10,660 bases of DNA from Chloroflexota bacterium (GCA_017860765.1 JAGDMY010000075.1:1-10660); one strand, 5' to 3'. Positions 1-7,601 are shown, numbered from the stretch's first letter. A program made the numbers and translations. The notes: generated by a model not told the origin, from the sequence alone.

Positions 1-1
1 T

Positions 2-1015
2 GATATCGGACTGAGGGTGACTATGGCCCCGATGATCAGCGATAAACCCTATCATGCCACCCTGCCTATAGCCGAAGACGCTCTTCCTCCCGAACTGAAA
101 AACCAGGGTGCCCCGACTGCTCAAGAACTGGTCGCCACTACTGTTGCTCTCTATGAAAAATGGCATACGAAAGGAAGCCGCCTGCACGTGGCCTTTGGTC
201 CTTCGGGCCCCCAGCGCTGTACGGATGAACTCCTGAAGGAATGCGGCAACCAGGCCAGACTCCTGGATACGGCTATCCATACCCATGTGCTGGAGTCAAA
301 AGCACAGGCACGCACAGCCGAATTCCTTTACGGGAAACCCATGCTCTTCCACCTGGACGAAATGGGATGCCTCAGCGAACGCACCTCGCTGGTTCATTCC
401 GTGTGGATTAACGACAGGGAAATGAAACTTGCCGCCGACCGGGGCGCCGTGGTAGTCCATAATCCTTCCAGCAATCTCCTCATCGGCAGCGGCATCGCTC
501 CGGTAATAAAATGCAGGGAAATGGGGGTGCCGGTGGCCCTGGGAACGGATGGAGCCAATGTTTCCGGGAGCCTGAGCATGTTTGACTCCATGAAACTGGC
601 TGGACTGATTCATAACCGCCCCGATTTGCCTCAGGAAGCATGGCTGCAACCGCAGGATGTCCTCGAGATGGTCGCCAGCCATGCCCCGAAAGTACTTTTG
701 GAAAAAGACCTGGGGAGGATAGCCCCCGGGCAGAAAGCCGACCTTGTCCTTCTAAACCTGGAAAACCCCTCTTTGACTCCGCTCAATAACGCCTGTTGGC
801 AGCTGGTGTATGCCGAACCCACTTCGGCGGTCGAAACGGTATTGGTGCAGGGCGAACCGGTCTTATTGCAGGGAAAACTGATGAGAATCTCGGAAAAGAG
901 GATTCTGGAGGAGGCGGCCAGGCGGGGGGAACGGATCCGGAATGCGTTTGCGGAGAAGCACCATGATCAGGTTTTGCGGAAGGCGGCAATGATAAGAAAG
1001 GCCTGTTCGTTTTGA
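2..1015 (+). CDS. Amidohydrolase, MtaD/TRZ-ATZ type (5' end outside window)
   Basis: Zn/Fe-dependent hydrolase of the cyclic amidohydrolase superfamily that deaminates or dechlorinates heterocycles (MtaD, TrzN, AtzB, SsnA relatives). The frame is open to the window edge, so the 337 residues visible are the C-terminal part of a protein usually 430-480 long; the GTG at 17 is probably internal. The HxH metal pair of strand 1 lies upstream and is unseen. Visible are the third metal-ligand region (IHTHVLES, where relatives have HTHLAET), the catalytic His in SLVHSVWI, the HNPSSNLLIGSGIAPV segment, the metal Asp in ALGTDGANVSG, and the C-terminal GQKADLVLL beta-domain motif. No key residue in the visible part is lost. 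It precedes a TRAP transporter by 125 bases and may share its operon. The family is clear; the substrate (purine, triazine, cytosine-like or hydantoin-like) is not. Confidence 0.9.
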   Translation, partial: DIGLRVTMAPMISDKPYHATLPIAEDALPPELKNQGAPTAQELVATTVALYEKWHTKGSRLHVAFGPSGPQRCTDELLKECGNQARLLDTAIHTHVLESKAQARTAEFLYGKPMLFHLDEMGCLSERTSLVHSVWINDREMKLAADRGAVVVHNPSSNLLIGSGIAPVIKCREMGVPVALGTDGANVSGSLSMFDSMKLAGLIHNRPDLPQEAWLQPQDVLEMVASHAPKVLLEKDLGRIAPGQKADLVLLNLENPSLTPLNNACWQLVYAEPTSAVETVLVQGEPVLLQGKLMRISEKRILEEAARRGERIRNAFAEKHHDQVLRKAAMIRKACSF

Positions 1016-1140
1016 GGTGATTGCATAAAACGATACCCAAAAGCCGGAAAGGGCTCATGAGGGGAGGTGAATCCCGAGGGAGAAGCAGGCAGCCATTTAT
1101 TTAGAAATCTCATAACCGAAGAAATTAGGAGGAATATGAA
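1016..1140 (+). other. Leader region of dctP
   Basis: This 125-base gap follows the amidohydrolase stop and leads into dctP. It holds a short AGCC/GGCT stem near 1042-1055 and a purine-rich GGGGAGGTGA at 1061-1070 that looks like a ribosome binding site, but no convincing gene follows it. No T-run terminator and no clear -35/-10 pair is visible, so read-through transcription from the amidohydrolase is possible. Confidence 0.4.
1127..1132 (+). promoter_or_regulatory. Ribosome binding site of dctP
   Basis: A full AGGAGG lies 8 bases before the ATG at 1141. It fixes that start against the out-of-frame ATG at 1136 and supports a Bacillota-type host. Confidence 0.85.
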
Positions 1141-2157
1141 ATGAAGAAGGCTAAAATGTACCTTTCCTTTCTGCTGGTTGCTCTCATTCTCGTTCTCGGC
1201 GCCGAGACGAAAGCGCCTGAGGCCCAAACCCCTAAAAAAATTGTCCTCAAAATTGCCCACGTTGTGGACCCCTCCCACCATTATGAGCTTGCTGCCAAGG
1301 AGTTCAAAAAGAAGGTGGAGGAAAAAACCAAAGGGCAGGTTGTGGTTGAAACCTATCCCAATTCCCAGCTGGGAAATGAAAGAGCGATTTTGGAAGGGCT
1401 GCAGATGGGCAGTATTCAAATGGGGATCATTACTTCCGGAGCCTTGTCTGGATTCGTACCGGAATTTGCAATTTTGGATATGGGATATCTCTTCAAAGAT
1501 GAAGCCGAGGCCATGAAAATCCTAAATGGCCCGATCGGACAGGAGTTCTCCCAGAAAATGCTGAAAGTGGGGATTCGGGATATCGGCACCCTTAAGTATA
1601 GTTATCGGAGTGTCTACGCCAATAAAGCCATTAATACGCCAGCCGACCTGAAGGGGATGAAAATCAGAACTATGGAGAATCCGGCCCATATGGCCATATT
1701 TAAGGCCTTGGGAGCGAGCCCCACGCCTATGGCTTACGGCGAATTGTATACAGCCATACAGCAAAAGGTTGTGGACGGCGCGGAAAACCTGCCTGATTTG
1801 TATTTTAATTCCAAACACTTTGAGGTGGCGAAGGTATACTCCCTCACGAATCACGTGTTCTGCATCGTCAAGTGGATGATCAGTGAGGAGACTTACAAGA
1901 AACTGCCTGCGGATGTCCGGACAATCGTAATGGACTGTGCCAAAGAAGCCCTTAAGTGGGAAAATGAGGTGTCGATTCCCCAGCAAATGTCTGGCGCTCT
2001 TGGAAAGCTTGAGAAGGGCGGAGTCAAAATAGTTAGACCTGATATTCAGCCTTTCCGTGCCATCGTCAAGAATAGCTGGTCAGAAACCGCCAAGAAATTT
2101 CCCAATGGAGAAGCAAACCTGAAGATGTTAGCCGAAGCCATAGGGGTAAAATTGTAA
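1141..2157 (+). CDS. dctP: TRAP transporter solute-binding protein, DctP family
   Basis: Extracytoplasmic receptor that captures a substrate, usually a carboxylate, and delivers it to the DctQM membrane pair. The 338 residues are a normal family length. Residues 1-20 are a basic plus hydrophobic signal segment (MKKAK followed by a leucine-rich core). The mature part has the family landmarks: Arg156 in YSYRSVYAN; Arg176 in KGMKIRTMENP, the position that normally salt-bridges the substrate carboxylate; then GASPTPMAYGELYTAIQQ (192-208) and VVDGAENLP (210-218). The start is set by AGGAGG 8 bases upstream. Oddly, no lipobox cysteine is present: the segment VLGA is followed by Glu22, although Bacillota usually lipid-anchor this protein. 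The Arg176 site suggests an anionic ligand; which one is unknown. A strong hairpin lies directly downstream, before dctQ. Confidence 0.95.
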   Translation: MKKAKMYLSFLLVALILVLGAETKAPEAQTPKKIVLKIAHVVDPSHHYELAAKEFKKKVEEKTKGQVVVETYPNSQLGNERAILEGLQMGSIQMGIITSGALSGFVPEFAILDMGYLFKDEAEAMKILNGPIGQEFSQKMLKVGIRDIGTLKYSYRSVYANKAINTPADLKGMKIRTMENPAHMAIFKALGASPTPMAYGELYTAIQQKVVDGAENLPDLYFNSKHFEVAKVYSLTNHVFCIVKWMISEETYKKLPADVRTIVMDCAKEALKWENEVSIPQQMSGALGKLEKGGVKIVRPDIQPFRAIVKNSWSETAKKFPNGEANLKMLAEAIGVKL

Positions 2158-2210
2158 TTCGCCCCGAAAGATGTTTTGGTTCCCACCGAAGATTTATCAC
2201 GACAAAAAGG

Positions 2211-2240
2211 TGCAGGTACAGCCGCCCAGCTGTACCTGCA
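2211..2240 (+). terminator. Perfect 12-bp hairpin between dctP and dctQ
   Basis: TGCAGGTACAGC at 2211-2222 and its exact reverse complement at 2229-2240 enclose a 6-base loop (CGCCCA). Two G-T pairs can extend the stem. The downstream side is pyrimidine-rich (TTCCCTCTTT, then ACCTTTT) but lacks an unbroken T-run, so it could be a partial terminator or an mRNA 3'-end stabiliser. Either would let the binding protein be made in excess over the membrane subunits, a common arrangement for binding-protein transporters. The structure is seen; the role is inferred. Confidence 0.6.
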
Positions 2241-2293
2241 TTCCCTCTTTACCTTTTGCAGCGGCGACTCCCGATAGGATAGGAGGAGGATAA

Positions 2294-2773
2294 ATGATTC
2301 TTGCGTTAAAACGCATTTTCAATAAAATTGTGGATTGGTTTTGTATTTCAGCCATCGTCCTGATGTTGTTGATAACCTTTTACCAGGTTGTAGCTCGGTA
2401 TATTTTCTCCAATCCGTCTTCCTGGTCCGAGGAAGTGGCGCGGTATATCTCCGTATGGGCGATTTTCCTGGGAGCAGCCATAGCTTTCCGGTCACGGGCA
2501 CACTTGGGGGTAGATTATTTTGTAACCCTGTTTTCAAAAAGAATTCAAACAGTAATAGGTGTAGTAACAAATATTGTCCTGCTCGCTACTCTGGTTTTTA
2601 TTTTCAAACAAGGAATTGAGATTACCCTGTTTGTTAAGAACCAATTGTCCCCCGCCATGCGAATCAGCATGGCCATTCCATATGCCGCAATACCTACAGG
2701 AGTGCTGTTAATGTTTATTGAATTAGTGTGGGATTTTTTCATCAGGGAATCGATAGAAGCAAGGGAGGCATGA
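2294..2773 (+). CDS. dctQ: TRAP transporter small membrane subunit, DctQ family
   Basis: Small integral membrane subunit that pairs with DctM in sodium-driven uptake. The protein is 159 residues, normal for the family, with four hydrophobic stretches at about 14-36, 47-65, 85-109 and 123-150. The family signature is clear: VVARYIFSNPSSWSEEVARY (32-51) followed by WAIFLGAAIAFRSRAHLGVDYF, in which the first helix ends in an Arg-Tyr and the conserved Trp-Ser-Glu-Glu begins the second. AGGAGGAGGA at 2281-2290 sits just before the ATG at 2294. The stop is 7 bases before dctM, so the two are probably translated together. Nothing unusual is seen in this subunit. Confidence 0.93.
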   Translation: MILALKRIFNKIVDWFCISAIVLMLLITFYQVVARYIFSNPSSWSEEVARYISVWAIFLGAAIAFRSRAHLGVDYFVTLFSKRIQTVIGVVTNIVLLATLVFIFKQGIEITLFVKNQLSPAMRISMAIPYAAIPTGVLLMFIELVWDFFIRESIEAREA

Positions 2774-2780
2774 AAAAACG

Positions 2781-3863
2781 ATGGCGTTATTAATTGGAGT
2801 TTTTCTGGTTTTTCTCCTGCTGAACATGCCTATAGCCTTTGCCTTACTTATCGCCCCAACAACCTATCTTCTAGTAGACCCGCTTGTTCCTTATAAAATG
2901 TTAGCCCAACAAATGTTTAACGGGGTTGACTCGTTTGTATATCTGGCGGTACCTTTTTTTATCCTATCGGGAATGCTCATGCAATATGGTGGAATATCCA
3001 AACGTCTCGTTGATTTTAGTTCGGCGCTGTTGGATAGATTTATAGGCGGTCTGGCCATGGCTGTATCGTTGGCTGCCGCTATTTTTGCTTCAATAACCGG
3101 CTCGGGTCCGGCTACAACTGCTGCTATTGGCGGAGCGATACTGCCTGAGCTGGTGGAACGAGGCTATGGAAAAGAGTGGTCTGTAGCCCTCATGGCCTCT
3201 GCTGGTGTCCTTGGACCCATCATTCCTCCCAGCATTACCATGGTCATTTACGGGGCGATGACTGGAACTTCTATCGGAGCTTTGTTTCTTGGCGGGTTCC
3301 TGCCGGGGATTACAATCAGCATCGGTCTTATGGTCATCAGTTATTTCCATGCGAAAAAGGTTGGGGTAGGTAAAGCAGTAAAGAGTCGGTCAATCACTAT
3401 TGGTAAATCTTTAATAGATGCACTTTGGGCACTGGGAATGCCGTTTTTGATTTTGGGCGGAATTCTGGGTGGGATCTTTACACCTACAGAAGCCGCGGTA
3501 GTTGCGACCGTCTATGCGCTGATCGTTTGCTTTGTTGTTTATGGTTCCCTAAAAGTGCAGGATTTGCCGCGGATCTTTAAAGAAGCAGCTGTTATAACTT
3601 CGGTGGTTATGATTATTCTTGCCAATGCCGCAACCTTTGCTTGGTTGATGAGTGCCCTCCGGGGTCCCGAAAAATTGATCTCCCTTTTTTACTCCATCAG
3701 CGACAATACAGTTGTACTACTTCTCCTGATAAATATCTTTCTGTTAATCCTGGGCTGTTTTATTGATACCTCTTCCGCTCTGGTGATGACAGTGCCGGCC
3801 TTCATGCCCCTGATTCAAAAAATGGGTGTTGATCCTGTGTTTTATTCTTGCCTAAGCTACTAA
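2781..3863 (+). CDS. dctM: TRAP transporter large membrane subunit, DctM family, C-terminally truncated
   Basis: Large transport subunit forming the elevator-type substrate and sodium path. The N-terminal 350 residues are typical: LNMPIAFALL near 14-23, AVPFFILSGMLM (56-67), ITGSGPATTAAIGGAILPEL (104-123), GPIIPPSITMVIYG (144-157), GIFTPTEAA and the late FIDTSSALVMTVPAFMPL helix. The match continues to GVDPVFYSC, then the reading frame ends after Leu-Ser-Tyr. DctM proteins are usually about 425-430 residues; this has 360 and lacks the last conserved segment (the ITPPVG motif and final helices). I see no remnant of it in the other frames downstream, so a deletion is more likely than a simple frameshift; an assembly error is also possible. 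Start: ATG 2781, with GGGAGG at 2763-2768 (12 bases, rather long); the ATG at 2770 stops quickly. Transport function is doubtful unless the tail is dispensable. Confidence 0.92.
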   Translation: MALLIGVFLVFLLLNMPIAFALLIAPTTYLLVDPLVPYKMLAQQMFNGVDSFVYLAVPFFILSGMLMQYGGISKRLVDFSSALLDRFIGGLAMAVSLAAAIFASITGSGPATTAAIGGAILPELVERGYGKEWSVALMASAGVLGPIIPPSITMVIYGAMTGTSIGALFLGGFLPGITISIGLMVISYFHAKKVGVGKAVKSRSITIGKSLIDALWALGMPFLILGGILGGIFTPTEAAVVATVYALIVCFVVYGSLKVQDLPRIFKEAAVITSVVMIILANAATFAWLMSALRGPEKLISLFYSISDNTVVLLLLINIFLLILGCFIDTSSALVMTVPAFMPLIQKMGVDPVFYSCLSY

Positions 3864-3920
3864 TGTAATCAGAGAGCTTTTCAGGAAACACTATCATGAA
3901 CCACGGGTCGGGGGAAAGCC

Positions 3921-5687
3921 GTGTCCAAAAAAGAGATAACCCTGTCTGTTAATGGGAAAACGGTTGTGGCCGCAGTTGATTCGTCCTTGAGTCTGCTCAG
4001 GTTTCTTAGAGAAAGTCTCTATTTAACCGGGGCCAAGGAGGGATGTGGCCAGGGCGAATGCGGCGCCTGTACAGTCTTGATCAATAATAAGCCCATTAAT
4101 TCCTGTATGATTCCTGTGATTTCTATAGCGGGTTGTGAAATAACCACCATAGAAGGGTTGGAAAAGGAAGGGAAACTGGATCCTGTCCAGGATGCTTTTA
4201 TCTCGGAAGGCGGAATACAGTGCGGTTTCTGCACGCCGGGGGCGATTTTAGCCGCCAAGGCTTTGCTGTCAGAGAACCCTAAACCCGCGGAGGAAGAGAT
4301 TAAGGAAGCCCTAGGCGGCAACCTCTGCCGTTGTACCGGTTATACAAAAATAATCAAGGCAGTGCAGGTTGCCGCAGGACAAAAACCACCCACCCGGACA
4401 GACCTAAGCAGTGAGAGCCGTATCGTCGGGCAGAGACTCAGGCGGCGAGACGGTTTCGAAAAGGCTACCGGGAGGGCCAAATATGTTGATGATATCACCT
4501 TACCGGGGATGCTTTCCGGGAAGGTTTTGCAGAGCAGTCGGCCCCATGCCCGTATCATGGGAATTGATGTGTGCGCCGCGGAAAAGCAGCCCGGAGTAAG
4601 GAGAATACTAACAGCACAAGATATCCCGGGTCTCAATCTGTTCGGAACCTTTCTGGCCGATACCCCTGTTTTGGCTCAACAAAAAGTTCGCAGTTATGGT
4701 GACGCCGTTGCCCTGGTCATTGCAACTAATGATGAGGCTGCTGAAAAGGCGGTTCAATTAATCAACGTTGATTATGATGATTTGCCGGGAGTGTTTTCTG
4801 CAGAAGAAGGACTCCGACCCGGTGCAGCGCTTGTTCACGAGAAAGGCAACCTGCTCCAACATTTTAAATTAAGAAAAGGGGATATCCAACAGGGATTTCA
4901 GCAATGCCAAGCGGTGGTGGAAAATACCTTCCGCACCAATTTAATTGAGCATGCTTATTTGGAAACGGAATGCAGTGTTGCGATGTTGGATTCTCAGGGG
5001 CTCATGACTGTCTGGACCACCACCCAGGATGTTTTTGGGGTACGACGACAAATAGCTTCCGTCCTGGGCTTATCGCAAAACCAGGTGAGGGTGATCCAGA
5101 TGACCACGGGCGGTGGCTTTGGCGGTAAAATAGACGTAGGAACAGAAATACTCTCCGCATTGGCGGCCATGAAAACAGGCAGTCCGGTAAAGGTGCGCTA
5201 TAGCAGGGAAGAATCCATGAGAGCATCGCCCAAGCGCCACCCCGTAGTGATCAAGGCCAGATTGGGGGCCAGTAAGGACGGCCTGCTTCAGGCGCTGGAA
5301 GGGGAAGTGCTGGCAGACACCGGCGCCTACGCCTCTTTGGGCCCGGCGACGATACGAAAATGTGGGATTTCTCTGAGCGGTCCTTATTATATTCCAAATA
5401 TAAAGGTGGACACCTTCACGGTATATACAAACAATCCCACCTCCGGAGCCATGCGCGGGTTTGGCATGTTGCAGTCCGCCTTTGCCTATGAATCTCTGAT
5501 GGATATGCTGGCGGAAGCTTTGGGTAAGGACCCCTGGGAATTTAGATATCAGAACGCTTTGAAGCCAGGAGCGAGCATAAGTACGGGACAGGTGCTGCAG
5601 GAGAGCGTGGGCATTAAGGCGACTCTCTTGGCAGTGAAGAAATACATGGAAGAGAACAGTCTGGGCCCGCAGAGAACAGAGGGGTGA
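3921..5687 (+). CDS. Fused [2Fe-2S] subunit and N-half of molybdenum hydroxylase large subunit
   Basis: Part of a xanthine dehydrogenase-family enzyme that hydroxylates a heterocycle with water-derived oxygen at a molybdopterin site and passes electrons through two [2Fe-2S] clusters to FAD. Residues 1-155 are a complete CoxS/XdhC-like domain: plant-type cluster ligands Cys42, Cys47, Cys50, Cys62, then the second cluster Cys101, Cys104, Cys136, Cys138 (CGFC and CRCTGY). Residues from about 170 start the molybdenum subunit (RRRDGFEKATGRAKYVDDI), continue to the molybdopterin loop TTGGGFGGK (395-403) and GAMRGFG (509-515), and stop at a linker. Start is GTG 3921 with GGGGGA at 3910-3915. FeS-to-Mo fusion is known in Desulfovibrio gigas aldehyde oxidoreductase (about 907 residues, one chain); here the chain is cut in two. 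Size and split match a fusion of Eubacterium barkeri NdhS and NdhL. No CO dehydrogenase AYRCSF loop is present, so it is not CoxL. Substrate unknown. Confidence 0.93.
   Translation: MSKKEITLSVNGKTVVAAVDSSLSLLRFLRESLYLTGAKEGCGQGECGACTVLINNKPINSCMIPVISIAGCEITTIEGLEKEGKLDPVQDAFISEGGIQCGFCTPGAILAAKALLSENPKPAEEEIKEALGGNLCRCTGYTKIIKAVQVAAGQKPPTRTDLSSESRIVGQRLRRRDGFEKATGRAKYVDDITLPGMLSGKVLQSSRPHARIMGIDVCAAEKQPGVRRILTAQDIPGLNLFGTFLADTPVLAQQKVRSYGDAVALVIATNDEAAEKAVQLINVDYDDLPGVFSAEEGLRPGAALVHEKGNLLQHFKLRKGDIQQGFQQCQAVVENTFRTNLIEHAYLETECSVAMLDSQGLMTVWTTTQDVFGVRRQIASVLGLSQNQVRVIQMTTGGGFGGKIDVGTEILSALAAMKTGSPVKVRYSREESMRASPKRHPVVIKARLGASKDGLLQALEGEVLADTGAYASLGPATIRKCGISLSGPYYIPNIKVDTFTVYTNNPTSGAMRGFGMLQSAFAYESLMDMLAEALGKDPWEFRYQNALKPGASISTGQVLQESVGIKATLLAVKKYMEENSLGPQRTEG
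5679..5684 (+). promoter_or_regulatory. Ribosome binding site over the split in the molybdenum subunit
   Basis: GAGGGG ends right at the TGA stop (5685-5687) of the upstream gene, and ATG 5691 begins 6 bases after it. The layout fits coupled re-initiation. It supports a real two-gene arrangement rather than a damaged single gene. Confidence 0.65.
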
Positions 5688-5690
5688 GAT

Positions 5691-6674
5691 ATGAAAAAAA
5701 GAGGAATAGGTTATGGCAGCTTATTTTTTCCCCTGGGCCTGGGTTTAGGCCGCTACGATATATCAATGGCTTCCGCCCAGTTAAATGAGGACGGCACGGT
5801 GATGATATTGACTGGAGTCGCCGATATCGGCCAGGGGTCTTCGGAAATCTTTGCCATGATTGCCGCCGAAGAGCTTGGCCTGCTAACGGAAGATTTTACC
5901 GTTGTGTCTGCAGACACGGCAACTACCCCATACGGAGGGCCGACCACAGCCAGCCGCGCCACCATGGTGACGGGAAACGCCGTAAAGAATGCGGTCTCCG
6001 ACCTGAAGCAGTCGCTTTTGGCAGGCGCTGCAGAGCTATTAGAGGCAGTACCGGCAGATATCGGCATTAAAAATAGGATCATCTATCAAAAAGGGTCGAA
6101 AACGGACTTGTCGATTCCGGATCTGGCAGGCTATTGCTATCGAAAAGGCAAAAAATATATCGGGGTTGGGATGATGGACGCTACCACCACGGTCCTTGAT
6201 TCTGAAACCGGCCAAGGGGGAGGCTTTTTTTCCTTTACCTATGGGACCCAGGCAGCCGAGGTGGAAGTAGATACTGAAACGGGCGACGTCACGGTTCTTC
6301 GCCTTGTGGCCGCCCATGATGTGGGAAAAGCCATCAATCCCACGGGTGTGGAAGGACAGATTGAAGGCGGCGTTGTCATGGGCCTGGGGCAAACCATGAT
6401 GGAAGAGGTGATCTTGGACCAAGGCAAACCGATTACTCGATCATTTTTCGAATACCTGATTCCCACGATCAAGGACGTGCCGCCCATTGTGAGCCTTATT
6501 GTGGAAGAGGAGGAACCAAAGGGTCCGTTCGGCGCTAAGGGTGTGGCGGAACCACCCACGGTAGGTGTTGCCCCAGCAATTATTAATGCTATCTATAATG
6601 CCGTCGGTATTCGGTTAACCGAGTTGCCGGTTCGCCCTGAAAAGGTGCTCCAGTTGTTAAAAGAGAAGGGATAA
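5691..6674 (+). CDS. Molybdenum hydroxylase large subunit, C-terminal half
   Basis: Second half of the molybdopterin-cytosine-dinucleotide subunit of the preceding enzyme; the two must assemble to make one active site. It contains the cofactor motif ADIGQGSSE (44-52), the GGPTTASRATMVTGNAV segment (82-98), VAAHDVGKAINP (207-217), the EGQIEGGVVMGLGQ stretch (221-234) and the active-site loop GPFGAKGVAEPP (278-289), with Glu287 as the catalytic base. Length is 327 residues, close to E. barkeri nicotinate dehydrogenase NdhM (about 330), which is likewise a separately encoded C-half. It begins with KKRGIGYG, exactly where unsplit homologues resume after the linker. It lies in the same frame as the upstream gene, separated only by TGA GAT. 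No part of the domain appears missing. Assignment to this superfamily is secure; nicotinate versus purine or another substrate is open. Confidence 0.93.
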   Translation: MKKRGIGYGSLFFPLGLGLGRYDISMASAQLNEDGTVMILTGVADIGQGSSEIFAMIAAEELGLLTEDFTVVSADTATTPYGGPTTASRATMVTGNAVKNAVSDLKQSLLAGAAELLEAVPADIGIKNRIIYQKGSKTDLSIPDLAGYCYRKGKKYIGVGMMDATTTVLDSETGQGGGFFSFTYGTQAAEVEVDTETGDVTVLRLVAAHDVGKAINPTGVEGQIEGGVVMGLGQTMMEEVILDQGKPITRSFFEYLIPTIKDVPPIVSLIVEEEEPKGPFGAKGVAEPPTVGVAPAIINAIYNAVGIRLTELPVRPEKVLQLLKEKG

Positions 6675-6678
6675 AAGC

Positions 6679-6684
6679 AGGAGG
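6679..6684 (+). promoter_or_regulatory. Ribosome binding site that decides the FAD-subunit start
   Basis: AGGAGG is only 3 bases before the GTG at 6688 but 9 bases before the in-frame GTG at 6694. Normal spacing therefore favours 6694. Confidence 0.6.
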
Positions 6685-6693
6685 TAAGTGATT

Positions 6694-7551
6694 GTGTGGC
6701 AGGAGTACTATCGGCCTCAGACCTTGCAGGAAGCCCTAAGTATCCTTTCCCGGTACCCCGGAAGGACCAGGGTGATAGCCGGCGGGACAGACTTGCTGCT
6801 GGAGCTGAAAAATGCCAGCAAAAAGGCCGATTATCTGGTTGACATCAGAGATATTGAAGGCATGACGAAAATTGAAGAAAGCGGCGGTGGGCTTTTAATT
6901 GGGGCCTGTGTTACCCATAGCCAGTTGGCGGCAAATTCACTGGTTAGAAAGAGGGCCGCTGCTCTTGCAGAAGGTGCTGCAATGGTGGGAAGCGTGCAGA
7001 TTCGTAATATTGGGACAGTGGGCGGAAATATCGTAAACGCCCGGCCGGCCGCGGATACGGCTATTCCCTTGGTGGCCCTGAGGGCATTTGCGGAGATGGT
7101 GGATGCGGACGGAACAAAACGGATGACAGCTGTGGAAGACTTATTTGAAGGCCCAGGCAGGTCAAAAGTTGACAGTACCAAAACGATCATAACCGGTTTT
7201 TTCTTTCCTGTCATTCCTTCTGTTTTGTCTGCTTTTGATCGTATATCCCGACGCAGGAGCCTTTCTTTGCCGATGTTGAATCTGGCGGTCGTTCTGCAAA
7301 GAGAAAATGATGTCGTCAAGAATATCAGGATCGCTGCGGGTCCGATAGCTCCCACCCCCCAGCGCCTGACAAGCGTGGAAGCAATGTTGGAAGGACAGAC
7401 TATAGGGCCGGGTATACTTGATCAGGCAGCCAGGGTTGCCAGTGAGTGTGCACAACCTCGGGATTCAGTTTTAAGAGGACCGCGGACTTACAGAAAAGAG
7501 ATGCTGGGAATAATGCTCAGGAGAACTCTCACGAGAATCTGGAATACCTGA
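6694..7551 (+). CDS. Molybdenum hydroxylase FAD-binding subunit (CoxM/NdhF type)
   Basis: FAD subunit that takes electrons from the [2Fe-2S] clusters and hands them to NAD(P)+ or another acceptor. The 285-residue protein begins with the usual EYYRPQTLQEALSIL and contains the first FAD-phosphate motif VIAGGTDLLLELK (27-39) and the second, QIRNIGTVGGNIVNARPAAD (102-121), then the C-terminal CoxM domain (ITGFFFP to RTYRKEM). Length agrees with NdhF of E. barkeri (about 296) and other CoxM proteins. No extra cysteine loop for a [4Fe-4S] cluster, as in 4-hydroxybenzoyl-CoA reductase, is seen. GTG 6688 is an alternative start two codons longer but is too close to the AGGAGG. The stop of the Mo C-half is 19 bases upstream, so the three genes form one operon in the order FeS-MoN, MoC, FAD. 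No molybdenum-cofactor maturation gene (XdhC/CoxI, MobA-like) is in the window. Confidence 0.93.
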   Translation: MWQEYYRPQTLQEALSILSRYPGRTRVIAGGTDLLLELKNASKKADYLVDIRDIEGMTKIEESGGGLLIGACVTHSQLAANSLVRKRAAALAEGAAMVGSVQIRNIGTVGGNIVNARPAADTAIPLVALRAFAEMVDADGTKRMTAVEDLFEGPGRSKVDSTKTIITGFFFPVIPSVLSAFDRISRRRSLSLPMLNLAVVLQRENDVVKNIRIAAGPIAPTPQRLTSVEAMLEGQTIGPGILDQAARVASECAQPRDSVLRGPRTYRKEMLGIMLRRTLTRIWNT

Positions 7552-7601
7552 CAGGACTCGTTTTTAACGTTTTAAGTAAATTACCAAAAAGCATCATTAA
7601 T

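Noticed and set aside
1021..1085. Riboswitch-like purine-rich leader before dctP
   Set aside because: Compared by eye with the fluoride, THF, ZTP and ykkC types, no conserved core could be matched; only a 4-bp stem is visible.
1057..1144. Short leader peptides (ATG 1057, 15 codons; GTG 1067, 25 codons ending over the dctP ATG)
   Set aside because: Neither has a well-spaced ribosome binding site, and neither shows the regulatory-codon runs of known leader peptides.
5685..5687. In-frame TGA as a selenocysteine codon
   Set aside because: It falls in a linker, not at an active-site position, no stable stem-loop follows, and a ribosome binding site plus ATG right after it explain it as stop-restart. 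Selenium in Mo hydroxylases is a labile Mo ligand, not selenocysteine.
3921..6674. Aerobic CO dehydrogenase (CoxSLM)
   Set aside because: The AYRCSF active-site loop of CoxL is absent; the corresponding segment is GAMRGFG, as in other xanthine-dehydrogenase-family enzymes, and the subunit split does not fit.
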